A stretch of DNA of 9,637 nucleotides, from assembly GCA_017453335.1 (NCBI GenBank), contig JAFTKI010000011.1, positions 1 to 9,637 on the forward strand, given 5' to 3'. The position numbers were made by a program, and so were the translations under genes. The notes under the pieces are model-generated. The model was not told the DNA's origin, did no database searches, and saw nothing but the letters and a program-made list of their open reading frames with translations. Every line of letters begins with the position of its first letter. The first letter of the stretch is position 1. The stretch is from Clostridia bacterium (GTDB taxonomy: Bacteria; Bacillota_A; Clostridia; Oscillospirales; CAG-272). Positions 1-9,220 of this stretch are shown here, one piece after another.

Positions 1-657
<657 letters not shown>

Positions 658-676
658 TCAAAAAGTTCATGCGCTT

Positions 677-700
677 ACGGGCGGCCGCAAGGTCGCCCGT
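677..700 (+). other. GC-rich hairpin with GCAA tetraloop downstream of ilvC
   Basis: Ten base pairs (677-686 with 691-700, one G.U) are closed by a GCAA loop at 687-690, a GNRA-type tetraloop. A few more pairs (672-674 with 702-704) can form below a small internal loop. It lies 20 nt after the ilvC stop. A six-T run exists only at 718-723, 18 nt further on, so this is not a textbook intrinsic terminator. A role in 3'-end protection or partial termination of the ilvC message is inference. Confidence 0.6.
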
Positions 701-708
701 TGCGTGGC

Positions 709-764
709 TTTATACCGTTTTTTGAGGCGAAGACCGAGGTCTTCGGTTCAACAAACGGTATGAA
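709..764 (+). promoter_or_regulatory. Long imperfect hairpin in the ilvC-ilvD spacer
   Basis: Bases 709-720 pair with 753-764 (12 pairs including one G.U; core ATACCGTTT / AAACGGTAT). After a T.C mismatch, 722-726 pair with 747-751. After a G.G mismatch, 728-734 pair with 739-745 around a CGAG loop at 735-738. The whole 56-nt stretch therefore folds on itself. It ends 19 nt before the ilvD Shine-Dalgarno (GGAGG, 784-788). No T-run follows, which argues against a simple terminator for the forward transcript. Possible roles are a processing or stability element that uncouples ilvC from ilvD levels, or a leader structure. I see no T-box motif, leader peptide or clear promoter in 658-795. Confidence 0.5.
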
Positions 765-795
765 ATTTGGTTTGAAATAGATTGGAGGAATCGAT

Positions 796-2457
796 ATGAT
801 TCAAGATACTATCGTCAATGGCTTTCAAAACGCCCCCCACCGCTCGCTTTATCATGCGCTGGGCTTGACCGATGAAGAGCTTTCCCGCCCCCTGATCGGT
901 ATCGTCAGCTCGTACAACGAGATCGTTCCGGGACACATGAACCTGGATAAGATCACCGATGCCGTAAAGCGCGGCGTGGCAATGGCAGGCGGAACGCCCA
1001 TTATGTTCCCGGCAATTACCGTGTGTGACGGTATCGCAATGGGACACGTTGGAATGAAATATTCTTTGGTTACCCGTGATCTGATCGCCGACAGCACCGA
1101 GGCAATGGTGATGGCACACGGCTTTGACGGACTGGTGATGATCCCCAACTGCGACAAGAACGTTCCCGGACTTTTGATGGCGGCGGCAAGACTGAACATC
1201 CCCACCGTATTCGTCAGCGGCGGTCCCATGCTGGCAGGCCGCGTTGGCGGCAAGAAGCGCAGCCTTTCGAGTATGTTTGAGGCAGTTGGCGCTTACACGG
1301 CAGGGAAGATCAATGAGGAGCAGCTTTGCGAATACGAGCGTAAGGTTTGCCCCACCTGCGGCTCCTGCTCGGGTATGTACACTGCAAACTCGATGAACTG
1401 TCTGACCGAGGTCCTGGGTATGGGACTTCGCGGCAACGGTACCATTCCCGCTGTTTATTCGGCGCGTATTGAGCTTGCAAAGCATGCGGGTATGCAGGTG
1501 ATGGAGCTGGTTCGCAAGAATATCCGTCCCCGTGATATTATGACCGAGGCGGCGATCCGCAATGCGGTAACCGCAGATATGGCGCTGGGATGCTCCACCA
1601 ACAGTATGCTGCATCTTCCCGCAATCGCAAACGAGTGCGGTGTGAAGTTCAGCCTGGACGAAGTCAACCGCATCAGCGAAAAAACTCCCAATCTGTGTCA
1701 TTTGGCACCCGCAGGCCCCACTTATATGGAAGATCTGAACGAGGCAGGCGGTGTTTATGCGGTTCTTAAGGCTTTGGAGCCTCTCGGATTGCTGGACACC
1801 TCTGTGATGACCTGTACGGGCAAGACCTTGGGCGAGAATATTGCCAACGCGGTCAACCTTGATGAAGAGGTCATTCGTCCCGTTTCCAATCCTTACAGCA
1901 AGACGGGCGGTATCGCGGTATTGCGCGGTAATCTGGCTCCCGACGGATGTGTGGTCAAGAGAAGTGCGGTAGCACCCGAGATGCTGGTGCATGAAGGACC
2001 TGCAAAGGTTTATGAAAGCGAAGAAGAGGCGATTGCGGCAATATACAGTGGCAAGATCGTCAAGGGGGACGTGGTGATCATTCGTTACGAAGGTCCCGCA
2101 GGCGGCCCCGGTATGCGTGAAATGCTTTCTCCCACCTCTGCGATTGCGGGCATGGGACTGGATAAGGATGTTGCGCTGATCACCGACGGACGTTTCTCGG
2201 GTGCTACACGTGGCGCATCGATCGGACACGTTTCTCCCGAGGCTGTCAGCGGCGGTAACATCGCGTATGTCAAGGACGGCGATATCATTTCGATCAACAT
2301 TCCCGAGTATCGCATCGAGTGGAAGGTTGACGAAGAGGAGATCGCAAAGCGCCGCGCCGAAATGCCGATCAAGAAGAAGGAAAATATCACAGGATACCTC
2401 AAGCGCTATGCAGCTCAGGTAAGCTCCGCCGATAAGGGCGCGATCATCAATCAATAA
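796..2457 (+). CDS. ilvD: Dihydroxy-acid dehydratase
   Basis: Dehydrates 2,3-dihydroxy-isovalerate and 2,3-dihydroxy-3-methylvalerate to the keto acids that IlvE aminates; 2-oxoisovalerate also feeds leucine synthesis. It is a cytosolic Fe-S enzyme of the IlvD/Edd family, and 553 aa is normal for the shorter bacterial/archaeal form. Fe-S and active-site motifs are intact: CDGIAMGH at residues 77-84, NCDKNVPG at 118-125 (Cys119, with Lys121 as the usual metal-binding lysine position), CPTCGSCSG at 185-193, [11 protein letters not shown] at 463-473, and a C-terminal SSADKGAI. These are characteristic enough to separate it from phosphogluconate dehydratase, and the operon agrees. The start is fixed by GGAGG at 784-788, seven bases before ATG. 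Being Fe-S dependent it is expected to be oxygen sensitive, which fits an anaerobe (inference). Confidence 0.98.
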   Translation: MIQDTIVNGFQNAPHRSLYHALGLTDEELSRPLIGIVSSYNEIVPGHMNLDKITDAVKRGVAMAGGTPIMFPAITVCDGIAMGHVGMKYSLVTRDLIADSTEAMVMAHGFDGLVMIPNCDKNVPGLLMAAARLNIPTVFVSGGPMLAGRVGGKKRSLSSMFEAVGAYTAGKINEEQLCEYERKVCPTCGSCSGMYTANSMNCLTEVLGMGLRGNGTIPAVYSARIELAKHAGMQVMELVRKNIRPRDIMTEAAIRNAVTADMALGCSTNSMLHLPAIANECGVKFSLDEVNRISEKTPNLCHLAPAGPTYMEDLNEAGGVYAVLKALEPLGLLDTSVMTCTGKTLGENIANAVNLDEEVIRPVSNPYSKTGGIAVLRGNLAPDGCVVKRSAVAPEMLVHEGPAKVYESEEEAIAAIYSGKIVKGDVVIIRYEGPAGGPGMREMLSPTSAIAGMGLDKDVALITDGRFSGATRGASIGHVSPEAVSGGNIAYVKDGDIISINIPEYRIEWKVDEEEIAKRRAEMPIKKKENITGYLKRYAAQVSSADKGAIINQ

Positions 2458-2478
2458 ACGATAGGGAAGGATTCTACT

Positions 2479-3744
2479 ATGTCTACGAAAATGACGATGA
2501 CGCAAAAGATCCTTGCGGCACACGCAGGACTTGAAAGCGTTGAAGCAGGACAACTGATCCTGGTAAATATTGACCGCGTATTGGGAAATGACATTACCTC
2601 TCCGGTTGCAATCCGCGAATTTGAGCGTATCGGAGCCAAGACGGTTTACGATAAGGAGAAGGTGACCATGGTTATGGACCACTTTGCTCCCAACAAGGAT
2701 ATCAAGGCGGCGGTACAGTGCAAAATGTGCCGTGAATTCTGCGCTGAGCATGAAGTGACCAACTTCTATGACGTAGGACGCATGGGAATCGAGCATGCTC
2801 TGCTTCCCGAAAAAGGATTGGTCGTACCGGGTGACATCGTGATCGGTGCCGATTCCCACACCTGTACTTACGGTGCTTTGGGTGCATTCTCCACCGGTGT
2901 CGGCTCTACCGATATGGCGTGCGGAATGGCGACAGGCAAAGCATGGTTCAAGGTTCCCTCTGCAATCAAGTTCGTGCTGAAGGGCAAGCTTAACAAATAC
3001 GTTTCGGGTAAGGACGTGATCCTGCACATCATCGGTAAGATCGGTGTGGACGGTGCGCTTTACAAATCGATGGAATTTACTGGTGAGGGTGTTGCATCCT
3101 TGACCGTATTCGACCGTCTGACTATTTCCAATATGGCGATCGAGGCAGGTGCCAAGAACGGTATTTTTGAGGTAGACGATCAAACGATCGCTTATGTTGA
3201 GGAGCGCGCACAAAAGCCCTATACCGTATACAAGGCAGATCCCGATGCCGTTTACGACGAGACCTACGAGATCGATCTCGGTGCGATCCGTCCCACCGTT
3301 GCGTTCCCGCATTTGCCCGAGAACACCCACACGGTTGACGAGATCGGGGATATCCGTATCGATCAGATCGTGATCGGATCCTGTACCAACGGTCAGTACA
3401 AGGACCTTGCCGAGGCGGCTGAGATCCTCAAGGGCAAGAAGATCGCCGACCACGTTCGCGCGATCATCATTCCCGCAACACAGGACATTTATCTCAAGGC
3501 TATGGAAAACGGTCTTTTGAAGATCTTTATCGAAGCAGGCTGTGCGGTATCGACACCCACCTGCGGACCTTGCCTGGGCGGTCACATGGGCATTCTGGCG
3601 GCAGGCGAGAGAGCCGTTGCCACCACCAACCGCAACTTCGTGGGCAGAATGGGTGACGTGAAGTCCGAGGTTTACCTTGCAAGCCCTGCCGTTGCGGCGG
3701 CAAGTGCTATCGCGGGTAAGATCGCAGATCCCACGGCAATCTGA
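2479..3744 (+). CDS. leuC: 3-isopropylmalate dehydratase, large subunit
   Basis: Large subunit of isopropylmalate isomerase; with LeuD it interconverts 2- and 3-isopropylmalate through a [4Fe-4S] cluster (aconitase superfamily). At 421 aa it is the short type common in archaea and Clostridia rather than the roughly 465 aa E. coli type. Motifs: [19 protein letters not shown] at residues 124-142, first cluster cysteine in GSCTNG (Cys302), and the pair in PTCGPCLGG (Cys362, Cys365). The ATG at 2479 is preferred because AGGGAAGG at 2463-2470 sits eight bases upstream; in-frame ATGs at codons 5 and 7 are too far from that site. It follows ilvD by 21 nt and precedes leuD by 17 nt. This short subfamily also contains homoaconitases and citraconate/methylmalate isomerases; the neighbouring leuD and leuB make the leucine role much the likeliest. 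Confidence 0.96.
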   Translation: MSTKMTMTQKILAAHAGLESVEAGQLILVNIDRVLGNDITSPVAIREFERIGAKTVYDKEKVTMVMDHFAPNKDIKAAVQCKMCREFCAEHEVTNFYDVGRMGIEHALLPEKGLVVPGDIVIGADSHTCTYGALGAFSTGVGSTDMACGMATGKAWFKVPSAIKFVLKGKLNKYVSGKDVILHIIGKIGVDGALYKSMEFTGEGVASLTVFDRLTISNMAIEAGAKNGIFEVDDQTIAYVEERAQKPYTVYKADPDAVYDETYEIDLGAIRPTVAFPHLPENTHTVDEIGDIRIDQIVIGSCTNGQYKDLAEAAEILKGKKIADHVRAIIIPATQDIYLKAMENGLLKIFIEAGCAVSTPTCGPCLGGHMGILAAGERAVATTNRNFVGRMGDVKSEVYLASPAVAAASAIAGKIADPTAI

Positions 3745-3761
3745 GAAAGGAGCGCGCAGAT

Positions 3762-4256
3762 ATGAATTTCAAAGGAACAGTTTTGAAGTACGGCGATAAC
3801 GTAGACACCGACGTTATCATTCCCGCACGTTATTTGAATACCATTGATAAAAAAGAGCTGGCTTCGCACTGCATGGAGGACATTGATAAGAACTTTGTCA
3901 ATAAGGTTTCGGCAGGTGATATTATGGTAGCAGGCTACAACTTCGGTTGCGGCTCTTCGCGTGAGCATGCCCCCATTGCCATTCAGGCAAGCGGTGTTTC
4001 CTTGGTCATTGCCAAGAGCTTTGCGCGTATCTTCTACCGCAACTCGATCAATATCGGTCTTGCTATTCTGGAGTGCCCCGAGGCGGTAGACGCAATCTCG
4101 GACGGTGACGTGGTAGAAGCCGATATGGATGCAGGCATTATTTACAACCGCACCACGGGTGAGCAGTTCAAAACCCAGCCTTTCCCGCCGTTTATCCAGA
4201 CCATCATTGAAAATGGCGGATTGGTGGAGTCGATCCGCAAGGGTGCTATCAAATAA
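3762..4256 (+). CDS. leuD: 3-isopropylmalate dehydratase, small subunit
   Basis: Swivel-domain subunit that completes the active site of LeuC. Its 164 aa match the short LeuD form paired with the short LeuC. Visible motifs: [15 protein letters not shown] at residues 11-25, the following YLNTID (24-29) in the loop that in this family contacts the variable part of the substrate, [10 protein letters not shown] at 62-71 with the conserved Ser/Arg substrate contacts, and [14 protein letters not shown] at 87-100. The Shine-Dalgarno AAAGGAG (3746-3752) starts two bases after the leuC stop, nine bases before ATG, consistent with coupled synthesis of the two subunits. As for LeuC, a homoaconitase-like specificity cannot be excluded from the sequence alone, but leuB directly downstream supports isopropylmalate. 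Confidence 0.96.
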   Translation: MNFKGTVLKYGDNVDTDVIIPARYLNTIDKKELASHCMEDIDKNFVNKVSAGDIMVAGYNFGCGSSREHAPIAIQASGVSLVIAKSFARIFYRNSINIGLAILECPEAVDAISDGDVVEADMDAGIIYNRTTGEQFKTQPFPPFIQTIIENGGLVESIRKGAIK

Positions 4257-4289
4257 TTTCGCTATTTTAATACAGAAGGATTTGAAAAA

Positions 4290-5357
4290 ATGAGATATAA
4301 TATTGCTTTGTTAAAAGGGGACGGAATCGGTCCCGAGATCGTTGACAGCGCTGTGGAGGTGCTGGAGGCGGTTGGAAAGAAGTTTGGTCACGAATTCGTA
4401 TTCACGCCCTATCTGATCGGCGGTTGTGCCATTGACGCTTGCGGAGAACCCTTGCCCAAAGAGACGGTAGAAGGGTGTCTCGCAGCAGACAGCGTTCTGC
4501 TGGGTGCTGTTGGCGGTCCCAAGTGGGACACGCTCCCCGGTAACATCCGTCCCGAAAAGGCACTTCTCGGAATTCGCGCCGCAATGGGACTGTTTACCAA
4601 CCTCCGTCCCGCAAAGCTTTATCCCGCGCTCAAGGCAGAATGCCCTCTGCGTGAGGATATCGTAGCCAACGGATTTGATATTATGATCGTTCGTGAGCTG
4701 ACGGGCGGTATCTACTTTGGCGAGCGTGGCATGAGAGAGGGGAAGTGGGGCGAGGAAGCCTACGATACCGAATGCTACAGCCGTATGGAGATCGAGAGAA
4801 TTGCAAAGGTTGCATTTGAAACGGCTCGCAAGAGACGCGGACAGGTGACCAGCATCGACAAGGCAAACGTTCTGGAGTCGTCCAGACTTTGGAGAAAGAT
4901 CATGCACGAGACTGCCGAGCGCTATCCCGATGTGCAGTACAGCGATATGCTGGTGGACAACGCCGCTATGCAGCTTGTTCGCAATCCCGCGCAGTTTGAT
5001 GTGATCGTAACCTCCAATATGTTCGGAGATATTTTGTCCGACGAAGCGTCTCAGATCACGGGCTCGATCGGTATGCTGCCGTCCGCTTCTCTGGGTGAGA
5101 CCACTCGCGGACTTTACGAGCCGATCCATGGCTCCGCTCCCGATATCGCGGGACAGCACAAGGCAAACCCCATTGCCACCATTTTGTCGGCGGCTATGAT
5201 GCTGTTGCATTCCTTTGGTCTTTCCAAGGAATCCGACGCGATCGTCAATGCGGTTGATGCGGTTTTGAACGCAGGCTACCGCACCGCCGATCTTTCCCAT
5301 GGCGCTCCTTACCTCTCCACTGAGGAGATCACCGCAGAAATTCTGAAGCAGTTATAA
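4290..5357 (+). CDS. leuB: 3-isopropylmalate dehydrogenase
   Basis: NAD-dependent oxidative decarboxylation of 3-isopropylmalate to 2-oxoisocaproate, the last leucine-specific step before transamination; cytosolic, usually a dimer. The 355 aa length is typical. Catalytic and substrate residues are in place: Arg96, Arg106, Arg135, Tyr142 (GGIYFGERG), Lys191 (SIDKANVLE), and Asp224, Asp248 and Asp252 (the last two in [11 protein letters not shown]) for the metal. HGSAPDIAG at 280-288 carries the Asp (285) linked to NAD rather than NADP use in this family. [10 protein letters not shown] at 7-16 is the N-terminal signature. The start has AGAAGGA at 4274-4280, nine bases upstream. The gap from leuD, 33 nt, is the widest inside the ilvD-ilvE block. 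Tartrate and isocitrate dehydrogenase relatives are unlikely given these residues and the neighbours. Confidence 0.97.
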   Translation: MRYNIALLKGDGIGPEIVDSAVEVLEAVGKKFGHEFVFTPYLIGGCAIDACGEPLPKETVEGCLAADSVLLGAVGGPKWDTLPGNIRPEKALLGIRAAMGLFTNLRPAKLYPALKAECPLREDIVANGFDIMIVRELTGGIYFGERGMREGKWGEEAYDTECYSRMEIERIAKVAFETARKRRGQVTSIDKANVLESSRLWRKIMHETAERYPDVQYSDMLVDNAAMQLVRNPAQFDVIVTSNMFGDILSDEASQITGSIGMLPSASLGETTRGLYEPIHGSAPDIAGQHKANPIATILSAAMMLLHSFGLSKESDAIVNAVDAVLNAGYRTADLSHGAPYLSTEEITAEILKQL

Positions 5358-5366
5358 AGAGGACTT

Positions 5367-6557
5367 ATGTCAGACGAAAAAAAGATAGAAGCCCTGTACA
5401 CCTCCTTGTGCGGTGTTTCGGTGCTTTGCGGTGTTCTGGAAACACCGGTAGTGCAAGGCTTTTTGGAGTATGCACAGGCAGAGAAGCTTCACGACCGATT
5501 GCGTGCGTACAGCGTGTTTGTCAATCGGATCTATCAGGGAGGCGGAAGCCTGACGCGGTGTGTACGCCGTGCGGTCTTTGAGGATGAGAACGTTTACGTG
5601 ACCTCCCGTGCCAGAGATGCGGTATGTCACGCGTATATCCACGAGGCACTGGATCGGGAGCTGCAGGTCTTTGCGGAGTTTGGTGCGCTGACTCCCGATG
5701 ATTTTGCAAACGATATGAATGCAACGGTCGAGCTGGCAAAATTCGCATCCGAGTGCATCGACCTGAAAAGCGAATATGAAGCACGGGTTTCCGATATCGG
5801 CAAGCACGGTTACGGAATCTTTGCTTCCAACGGAATGTTCCGCCTGTCGGATACGGGTGAGCATAAGATCGAGCCGATCGTCAGCGCAGATAAGACCTCG
5901 CTGGAATCATTTACCGGATATGAAAACGAGCGCCGTCAGGTTGTGGAAAACACACGGGCGTTTGTGGAAGGGAAGCCCGCGGCAAACGTGCTCTTGTACG
6001 GAGACGCGGGAACAGGAAAATCCTCCACGGTCAAGGCGGTTGCCAATGCCTTTTATGAGGATGGCGTTCGCTTGATCGAGCTGAGAAAGGATCAGATGTC
6101 GCTTTTGCCCTTCGTGATGGAAAAGATCAGCCGCAATCCCTTGAAATTTATCATTTTCATTGATGATCTTTCCTTCAACCGCAACGATGATACCTTCAGT
6201 ATGCTCAAGGCGGCACTGGAGGGCTCGGCTTCGGCAAAGGCTCCCAACGCCGTGATCTATGCCACCAGTAACCGCAGACACATCGTGCGCGAGACCTTTG
6301 GTGACCGTGACGGTGAGGACGTACACCGCAACGATACCATGCAGGAGCTATTGTCGCTTTCGGCTCGCTTCGGTCTTGCCATTCAGTTCGGGAAGCCCGA
6401 TAAGAACCTGTATCTGGAGATCGTGCGTGAGCTGGCACGGAAAAAGGGAATCGAGACCGATATCAAACAACTGGAGATCGATGCCGAGGCATTTGCGCTT
6501 CGCCGCGGTCACCGTTCGCCCCGCTGTGCGGAGCAGTTTATCGATAGCTTATTGTAA
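5367..6557 (+). CDS. AAA+ ATPase of the DUF815 type, function unknown
   Basis: A 396 aa protein with a helical, poorly recognisable N-terminal half (about 1-180) and a C-terminal AAA+ module. Walker A is GDAGTGKSS at residues 212-220 (Lys218), Walker B is FIIFIDDLSF at 261-270 (Asp266, Asp267), a sensor-1-like ATSNRRH is at 299-305, and RRGHRSPR at 379-386 is in the sensor-2 area. The wording around Walker B and ATSNRRH matches what I know of DUF815 ATPases, whose cellular job is not established. I see no signal peptide or membrane segment, so it should be cytosolic. It starts 9 nt after the leuB stop; its Shine-Dalgarno (AAAGAGGA, 5356-5363) overlaps that stop and sits only 3-4 bases from ATG, suggesting translational coupling. 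No other start is plausible. It looks intact. Co-transcription with BCAA genes is clear from spacing; a functional link to them is conjecture. Confidence 0.9.
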   Translation: MSDEKKIEALYTSLCGVSVLCGVLETPVVQGFLEYAQAEKLHDRLRAYSVFVNRIYQGGGSLTRCVRRAVFEDENVYVTSRARDAVCHAYIHEALDRELQVFAEFGALTPDDFANDMNATVELAKFASECIDLKSEYEARVSDIGKHGYGIFASNGMFRLSDTGEHKIEPIVSADKTSLESFTGYENERRQVVENTRAFVEGKPAANVLLYGDAGTGKSSTVKAVANAFYEDGVRLIELRKDQMSLLPFVMEKISRNPLKFIIFIDDLSFNRNDDTFSMLKAALEGSASAKAPNAVIYATSNRRHIVRETFGDRDGEDVHRNDTMQELLSLSARFGLAIQFGKPDKNLYLEIVRELARKKGIETDIKQLEIDAEAFALRRGHRSPRCAEQFIDSLL

Positions 6558-6575
6558 ATCGGAAAGGATAAAAAA

Positions 6576-7769
6576 ATGTTGACACTTGACAATGTGTATC
6601 GCGCAAGCTATGCGCTCAAAAACGTGATCCGAAAGACCGACGTTATCTACGCTCCCAAGCTTCGCACCGATGCAGAGATCTATCTGAAGACCGAGAATCT
6701 GCAGGTAACGGGTTCGTTTAAGGTCAGAGGTGCCTACTACAAAATGTCGCGCTTGTCCGAAGAGGAAAAGGCTCGCGGCGTGATTGCTTGCTCGGCGGGA
6801 AACCATGCACAGGGCGTGGCACTTGCCGCACAGAAAAACGGCATCAAGGCGGTTATCTGTCTGCCCGACGGTGCTCCGATCTCCAAGGTGGAGGCAACCA
6901 AGAGCTACGGTGCCGAGGTTTGTCTTGTAGAGGGCGTTTATGACGATGCTTACCGCAAGGCACTTCAGCTGCGTGACGAAAAGGGTTATTCCTTTATTCA
7001 TCCGTTCAATGACGAGGACGTGATTGCAGGACAGGGAACTATCGCGCTGGAGCTGATGGAGCAGATCTCGGATATGGATGCGATCATCGTGCCGATTGGC
7101 GGAGGCGGACTGATTTCGGGTATTGCATACACCATTAAAAATTTGCGTCCCAATATCAAGGTATACGGCGTACAGGCGGCAGGCGCCCCTTCGATGGCAA
7201 ATTCGGTACACGATGGAGAGATCGAGGAGCTTCCTTCGGTTTCCACCATTGCCGACGGTATCGCGGTTAAAAAGCCCGGTGACCTGACTTACGAGATCTG
7301 CAAGCAATACGTGGATGAGATCGTAACCGTTACCGATGACGAGATCTCGGCGGCGATCCTTGCCTTGATGGAACAGCAAAAGCTGGTTACCGAGGGCGCG
7401 GGTGCAGTTGCGGTAGCTGCCGCAATGTTTGATAAGGTCGACATCAAGGGCAAAAAGGTTGTTTGCCTGCTGTCGGGCGGTAATATTGACGTGACCATTT
7501 TGTCGCGTGTGATCGACCGTGGCCTTTTGATGTCGGGAAGAACCTGCCAGATGATGATCGAGCTTGTGGATAAGCCCGGTCAGCTCAAGAATGTGGCACG
7601 TATCATTGCCGATCTTGGCGGAAACGTGATCTCCGTACATCACGAAAGAGCAAACAAAGGCTCGGACGTTAACGGATGCTATCTGCGTATCGTTTTGGAA
7701 ACCCGTAACTTTGAACATATTCAGCAGATCGAGAAAGCGCTGACCGATTTCGGTTTCCGCTTGCTCTGA
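6576..7769 (+). CDS. ilvA: Threonine ammonia-lyase (threonine dehydratase), single-ACT form
   Basis: PLP enzyme that deaminates L-threonine to 2-oxobutyrate and ammonia, the entry to isoleucine. Fold-type II motifs: GSFKVRGA at residues 46-53 with the PLP lysine at 49, SAGNHAQG at 73-80, the phosphate-binding GGGG at 175-178, and SGGN at 300-303. Residues from about 326 to 397 (MIELVDKPGQLKNVARII...) form one ACT domain. At 397 aa it is the medium form, not the roughly 510 aa E. coli IlvA with two regulatory domains. Similar one-ACT enzymes include catabolic ones, so biochemistry alone would be ambiguous; the setting among ilv and leu genes with ridA next argues for a biosynthetic role. Ligand control through the ACT domain is likely, but the effector cannot be read from the sequence. 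The Shine-Dalgarno GGAAAGGA (6561-6568) lies seven bases before ATG. Confidence 0.94.
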   Translation: MLTLDNVYRASYALKNVIRKTDVIYAPKLRTDAEIYLKTENLQVTGSFKVRGAYYKMSRLSEEEKARGVIACSAGNHAQGVALAAQKNGIKAVICLPDGAPISKVEATKSYGAEVCLVEGVYDDAYRKALQLRDEKGYSFIHPFNDEDVIAGQGTIALELMEQISDMDAIIVPIGGGGLISGIAYTIKNLRPNIKVYGVQAAGAPSMANSVHDGEIEELPSVSTIADGIAVKKPGDLTYEICKQYVDEIVTVTDDEISAAILALMEQQKLVTEGAGAVAVAAAMFDKVDIKGKKVVCLLSGGNIDVTILSRVIDRGLLMSGRTCQMMIELVDKPGQLKNVARIIADLGGNVISVHHERANKGSDVNGCYLRIVLETRNFEHIQQIEKALTDFGFRLL

Positions 7770-7791
7770 TGCAGAAAAGAGAGGAATCTAT

Positions 7792-8166
7792 ATGAAAAAA
7801 GTAGCAACCGAAAAGGCACCTGCAGCGATCGGACCTTATTCACAGGCAATGATCGCGGGCGGATTGGTCTATACCTCGGGACAGATTGCCATCGATCCCG
7901 CAAAGGGAGAACTGGTAGCAGGCGATATCCGCGTGCAGACCGAGCAGGTGATGAAAAACCTTGGTGCAGTTCTCGCGGCGGCGGGAAGCTCCTACGAGAA
8001 GGCGATCAAGACCACTTGCTTTTTGGCAAATATCTCCGATTTTGCCGCATTCAATGAAATCTACGGAACCTATTTCACCGGCAAGCCCGCGCGCAGCTGC
8101 GTAGCGGTAAAGGATCTCCCCAAGGGCGCTCTTGTGGAGGTTGAAGTGATTGCCGAGGCAGAATAA
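7792..8166 (+). CDS. ridA: RidA family enamine/imine deaminase
   Basis: Small (124 aa) YjgF/YER057c/UK114 protein, a trimer in characterised members. It hydrolyses 2-aminoacrylate and 2-aminocrotonate, the reactive intermediates released by PLP dehydratases such as IlvA, and so protects PLP enzymes such as IlvE from damage. The key residues of active RidA proteins are present: Tyr16 (GPYSQA), Ser29-Gly30 in VYTSGQI, Arg101 in PARSCVAV, and Glu116 in VEVEVIAE, corresponding to E. coli Arg105 and Glu120. It therefore looks like a true RidA rather than one of the Rid subgroups lacking the arginine. Placement directly after ilvA (22 nt) and before ilvE (18 nt) matches the metabolic logic. The Shine-Dalgarno GAGAGGA (7779-7785) is six bases before ATG. 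Confidence 0.96.
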   Translation: MKKVATEKAPAAIGPYSQAMIAGGLVYTSGQIAIDPAKGELVAGDIRVQTEQVMKNLGAVLAAAGSSYEKAIKTTCFLANISDFAAFNEIYGTYFTGKPARSCVAVKDLPKGALVEVEVIAEAE

Positions 8167-8184
8167 AGAAAGGAAGCGAAGAAA

Positions 8185-9207
8185 ATGGCAAAGGATATCG
8201 ATTGGGGTAATCTTGGTTTTGGATATGTCAAAACCGATTGGCGTTATGTTTCCAACTACAAGGACGGAAAATGGGATGACGGCGGACTGACGGGAGACGA
8301 AAATATCGTTCTCAACGAGTGCGCAGGCGTTTTGCAGTATGCGCAGACCTGCTTTGAGGGCTTGAAGGCGTATACCACCGCAGACGGACGTATTGTTTGC
8401 TTCCGTCCCGACTTGAATGCAGAGCGTATGATCGACTCCTGCGAGCGCATGAAGATGCCCGTATTTCCGAAGGAAAAGTTTTTGGAGGCTGTGGCACAAA
8501 CGGTTGCCGCAAACCGCGAGTGGGTTCCTCCTTACGGATCGGGTGCATCGCTGTACCTGCGTCCGTATATGTTCGGTAGCAATGCGGTAATCGGCGTAAA
8601 GCCCGCAACCGAGTACCAGTTCCGCATTTTTGCAACACCAGTTGGCCCTTATTTCAAGGGCGGTGTTCGTCCCTTGACTGTTCGCATCAGCGATTATGAC
8701 CGTGCCGCACCTCACGGAACAGGTCACATCAAGGCAGGACTTAACTATGCAATGAGCCTGTACGCAATCGTGGACGCACACGAGCAGGGCTTTGACGAAA
8801 ATATCTATCTTGACTCGGGAACGAGAACCTATATCGAGGAAACGGGCGGCGCAAACATTCTGTTTGTTACCAAGGACGGTAAGGTGGTAACGCCTAAGTC
8901 CTCCACCATTCTGCCCTCAATCACTCGTCGTTCCTTGATGCAGGTTGCGGCTGATTATCTGGGACTGACAGTAGAGGAGCGTCCCGTAGCACTTGCCGAG
9001 CTTGGCGATTTTGCCGAGTGCGGACTTTGCGGCACGGCGGCTGTGATCTCTCCCGTTGGAAAGATCGTTGACCACGGTAAGGAGATCTGCCTGCCTTCGG
9101 GTATGAACGACATGGGACCTGTTACCAAGAAGCTGTACGATACGCTTCGCGGCATCCAGATGGGAACCATCGAAGCTCCCAAGGGCTGGATCATGGAGAT
9201 TAAATAA
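8185..9207 (+). CDS. ilvE: Branched-chain amino acid aminotransferase
   Basis: PLP fold-type IV transaminase that forms leucine, isoleucine and valine from their keto acids with glutamate as donor. At 340 aa it belongs to the longer BCAT group related to eukaryotic enzymes. Landmarks: QTCFEGLKAY at residues 54-63, LYLRPYMFG at 123-131, the PLP lysine in GHIKAGLNYA (Lys183), YIEETGGANI at 216-225, LPSITRRSL at 243-251, and CGTAAVISPVG at 282-292. D-amino-acid aminotransferase and aminodeoxychorismate lyase relatives are shorter and lack the long N-terminal part. The Shine-Dalgarno AAAGGAAG (8169-8176) is eight bases from ATG. The small CGLC motif at 279-282 lies just before, not at, the position of the redox CxxC of human BCATs. 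This is the last gene of the operon, with hairpins following within 15 nt. Confidence 0.97.
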   Translation: MAKDIDWGNLGFGYVKTDWRYVSNYKDGKWDDGGLTGDENIVLNECAGVLQYAQTCFEGLKAYTTADGRIVCFRPDLNAERMIDSCERMKMPVFPKEKFLEAVAQTVAANREWVPPYGSGASLYLRPYMFGSNAVIGVKPATEYQFRIFATPVGPYFKGGVRPLTVRISDYDRAAPHGTGHIKAGLNYAMSLYAIVDAHEQGFDENIYLDSGTRTYIEETGGANILFVTKDGKVVTPKSSTILPSITRRSLMQVAADYLGLTVEERPVALAELGDFAECGLCGTAAVISPVGKIVDHGKEICLPSGMNDMGPVTKKLYDTLRGIQMGTIEAPKGWIMEIK

Positions 9208-9220
9208 AAAAGAAGAGTTT

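Noticed and set aside
658..795. T-box or leader-peptide attenuator controlling ilvD
   Set aside because: No T-box core sequence, no short ORF rich in Leu/Ile/Val codons, and no terminator with a U-tract. The spacer is also too short for a usual T-box.
748..3585. A 945-codon open frame on the - strand across ilvD and leuC
   Set aside because: It is codon-aligned antisense to both genes, which happen to share a frame. It stays open because the sense genes avoid TTA, CTA and TCA codons. Its translation has no recognisable domain and reads like reverse-complement composition.
4311..5300. Long - strand open frame opposite leuB
   Set aside because: Codon-aligned mirror of leuB, with the same cause as the ilvD/leuC antisense frame; no domain visible.
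5367..6557. ATPase as a ClpX-, Lon- or MoxR-type protein
   Set aside because: No zinc-binding or protease domain, and the segments around Walker B and ATSNRRH fit DUF815 better than MoxR.
6549..8781. Long - strand open frames opposite ilvA (6549-7718) and opposite ridA-ilvE (7840-8781)
   Set aside because: Both are in exact codon register with convincing sense genes and carry no recognisable protein motifs.
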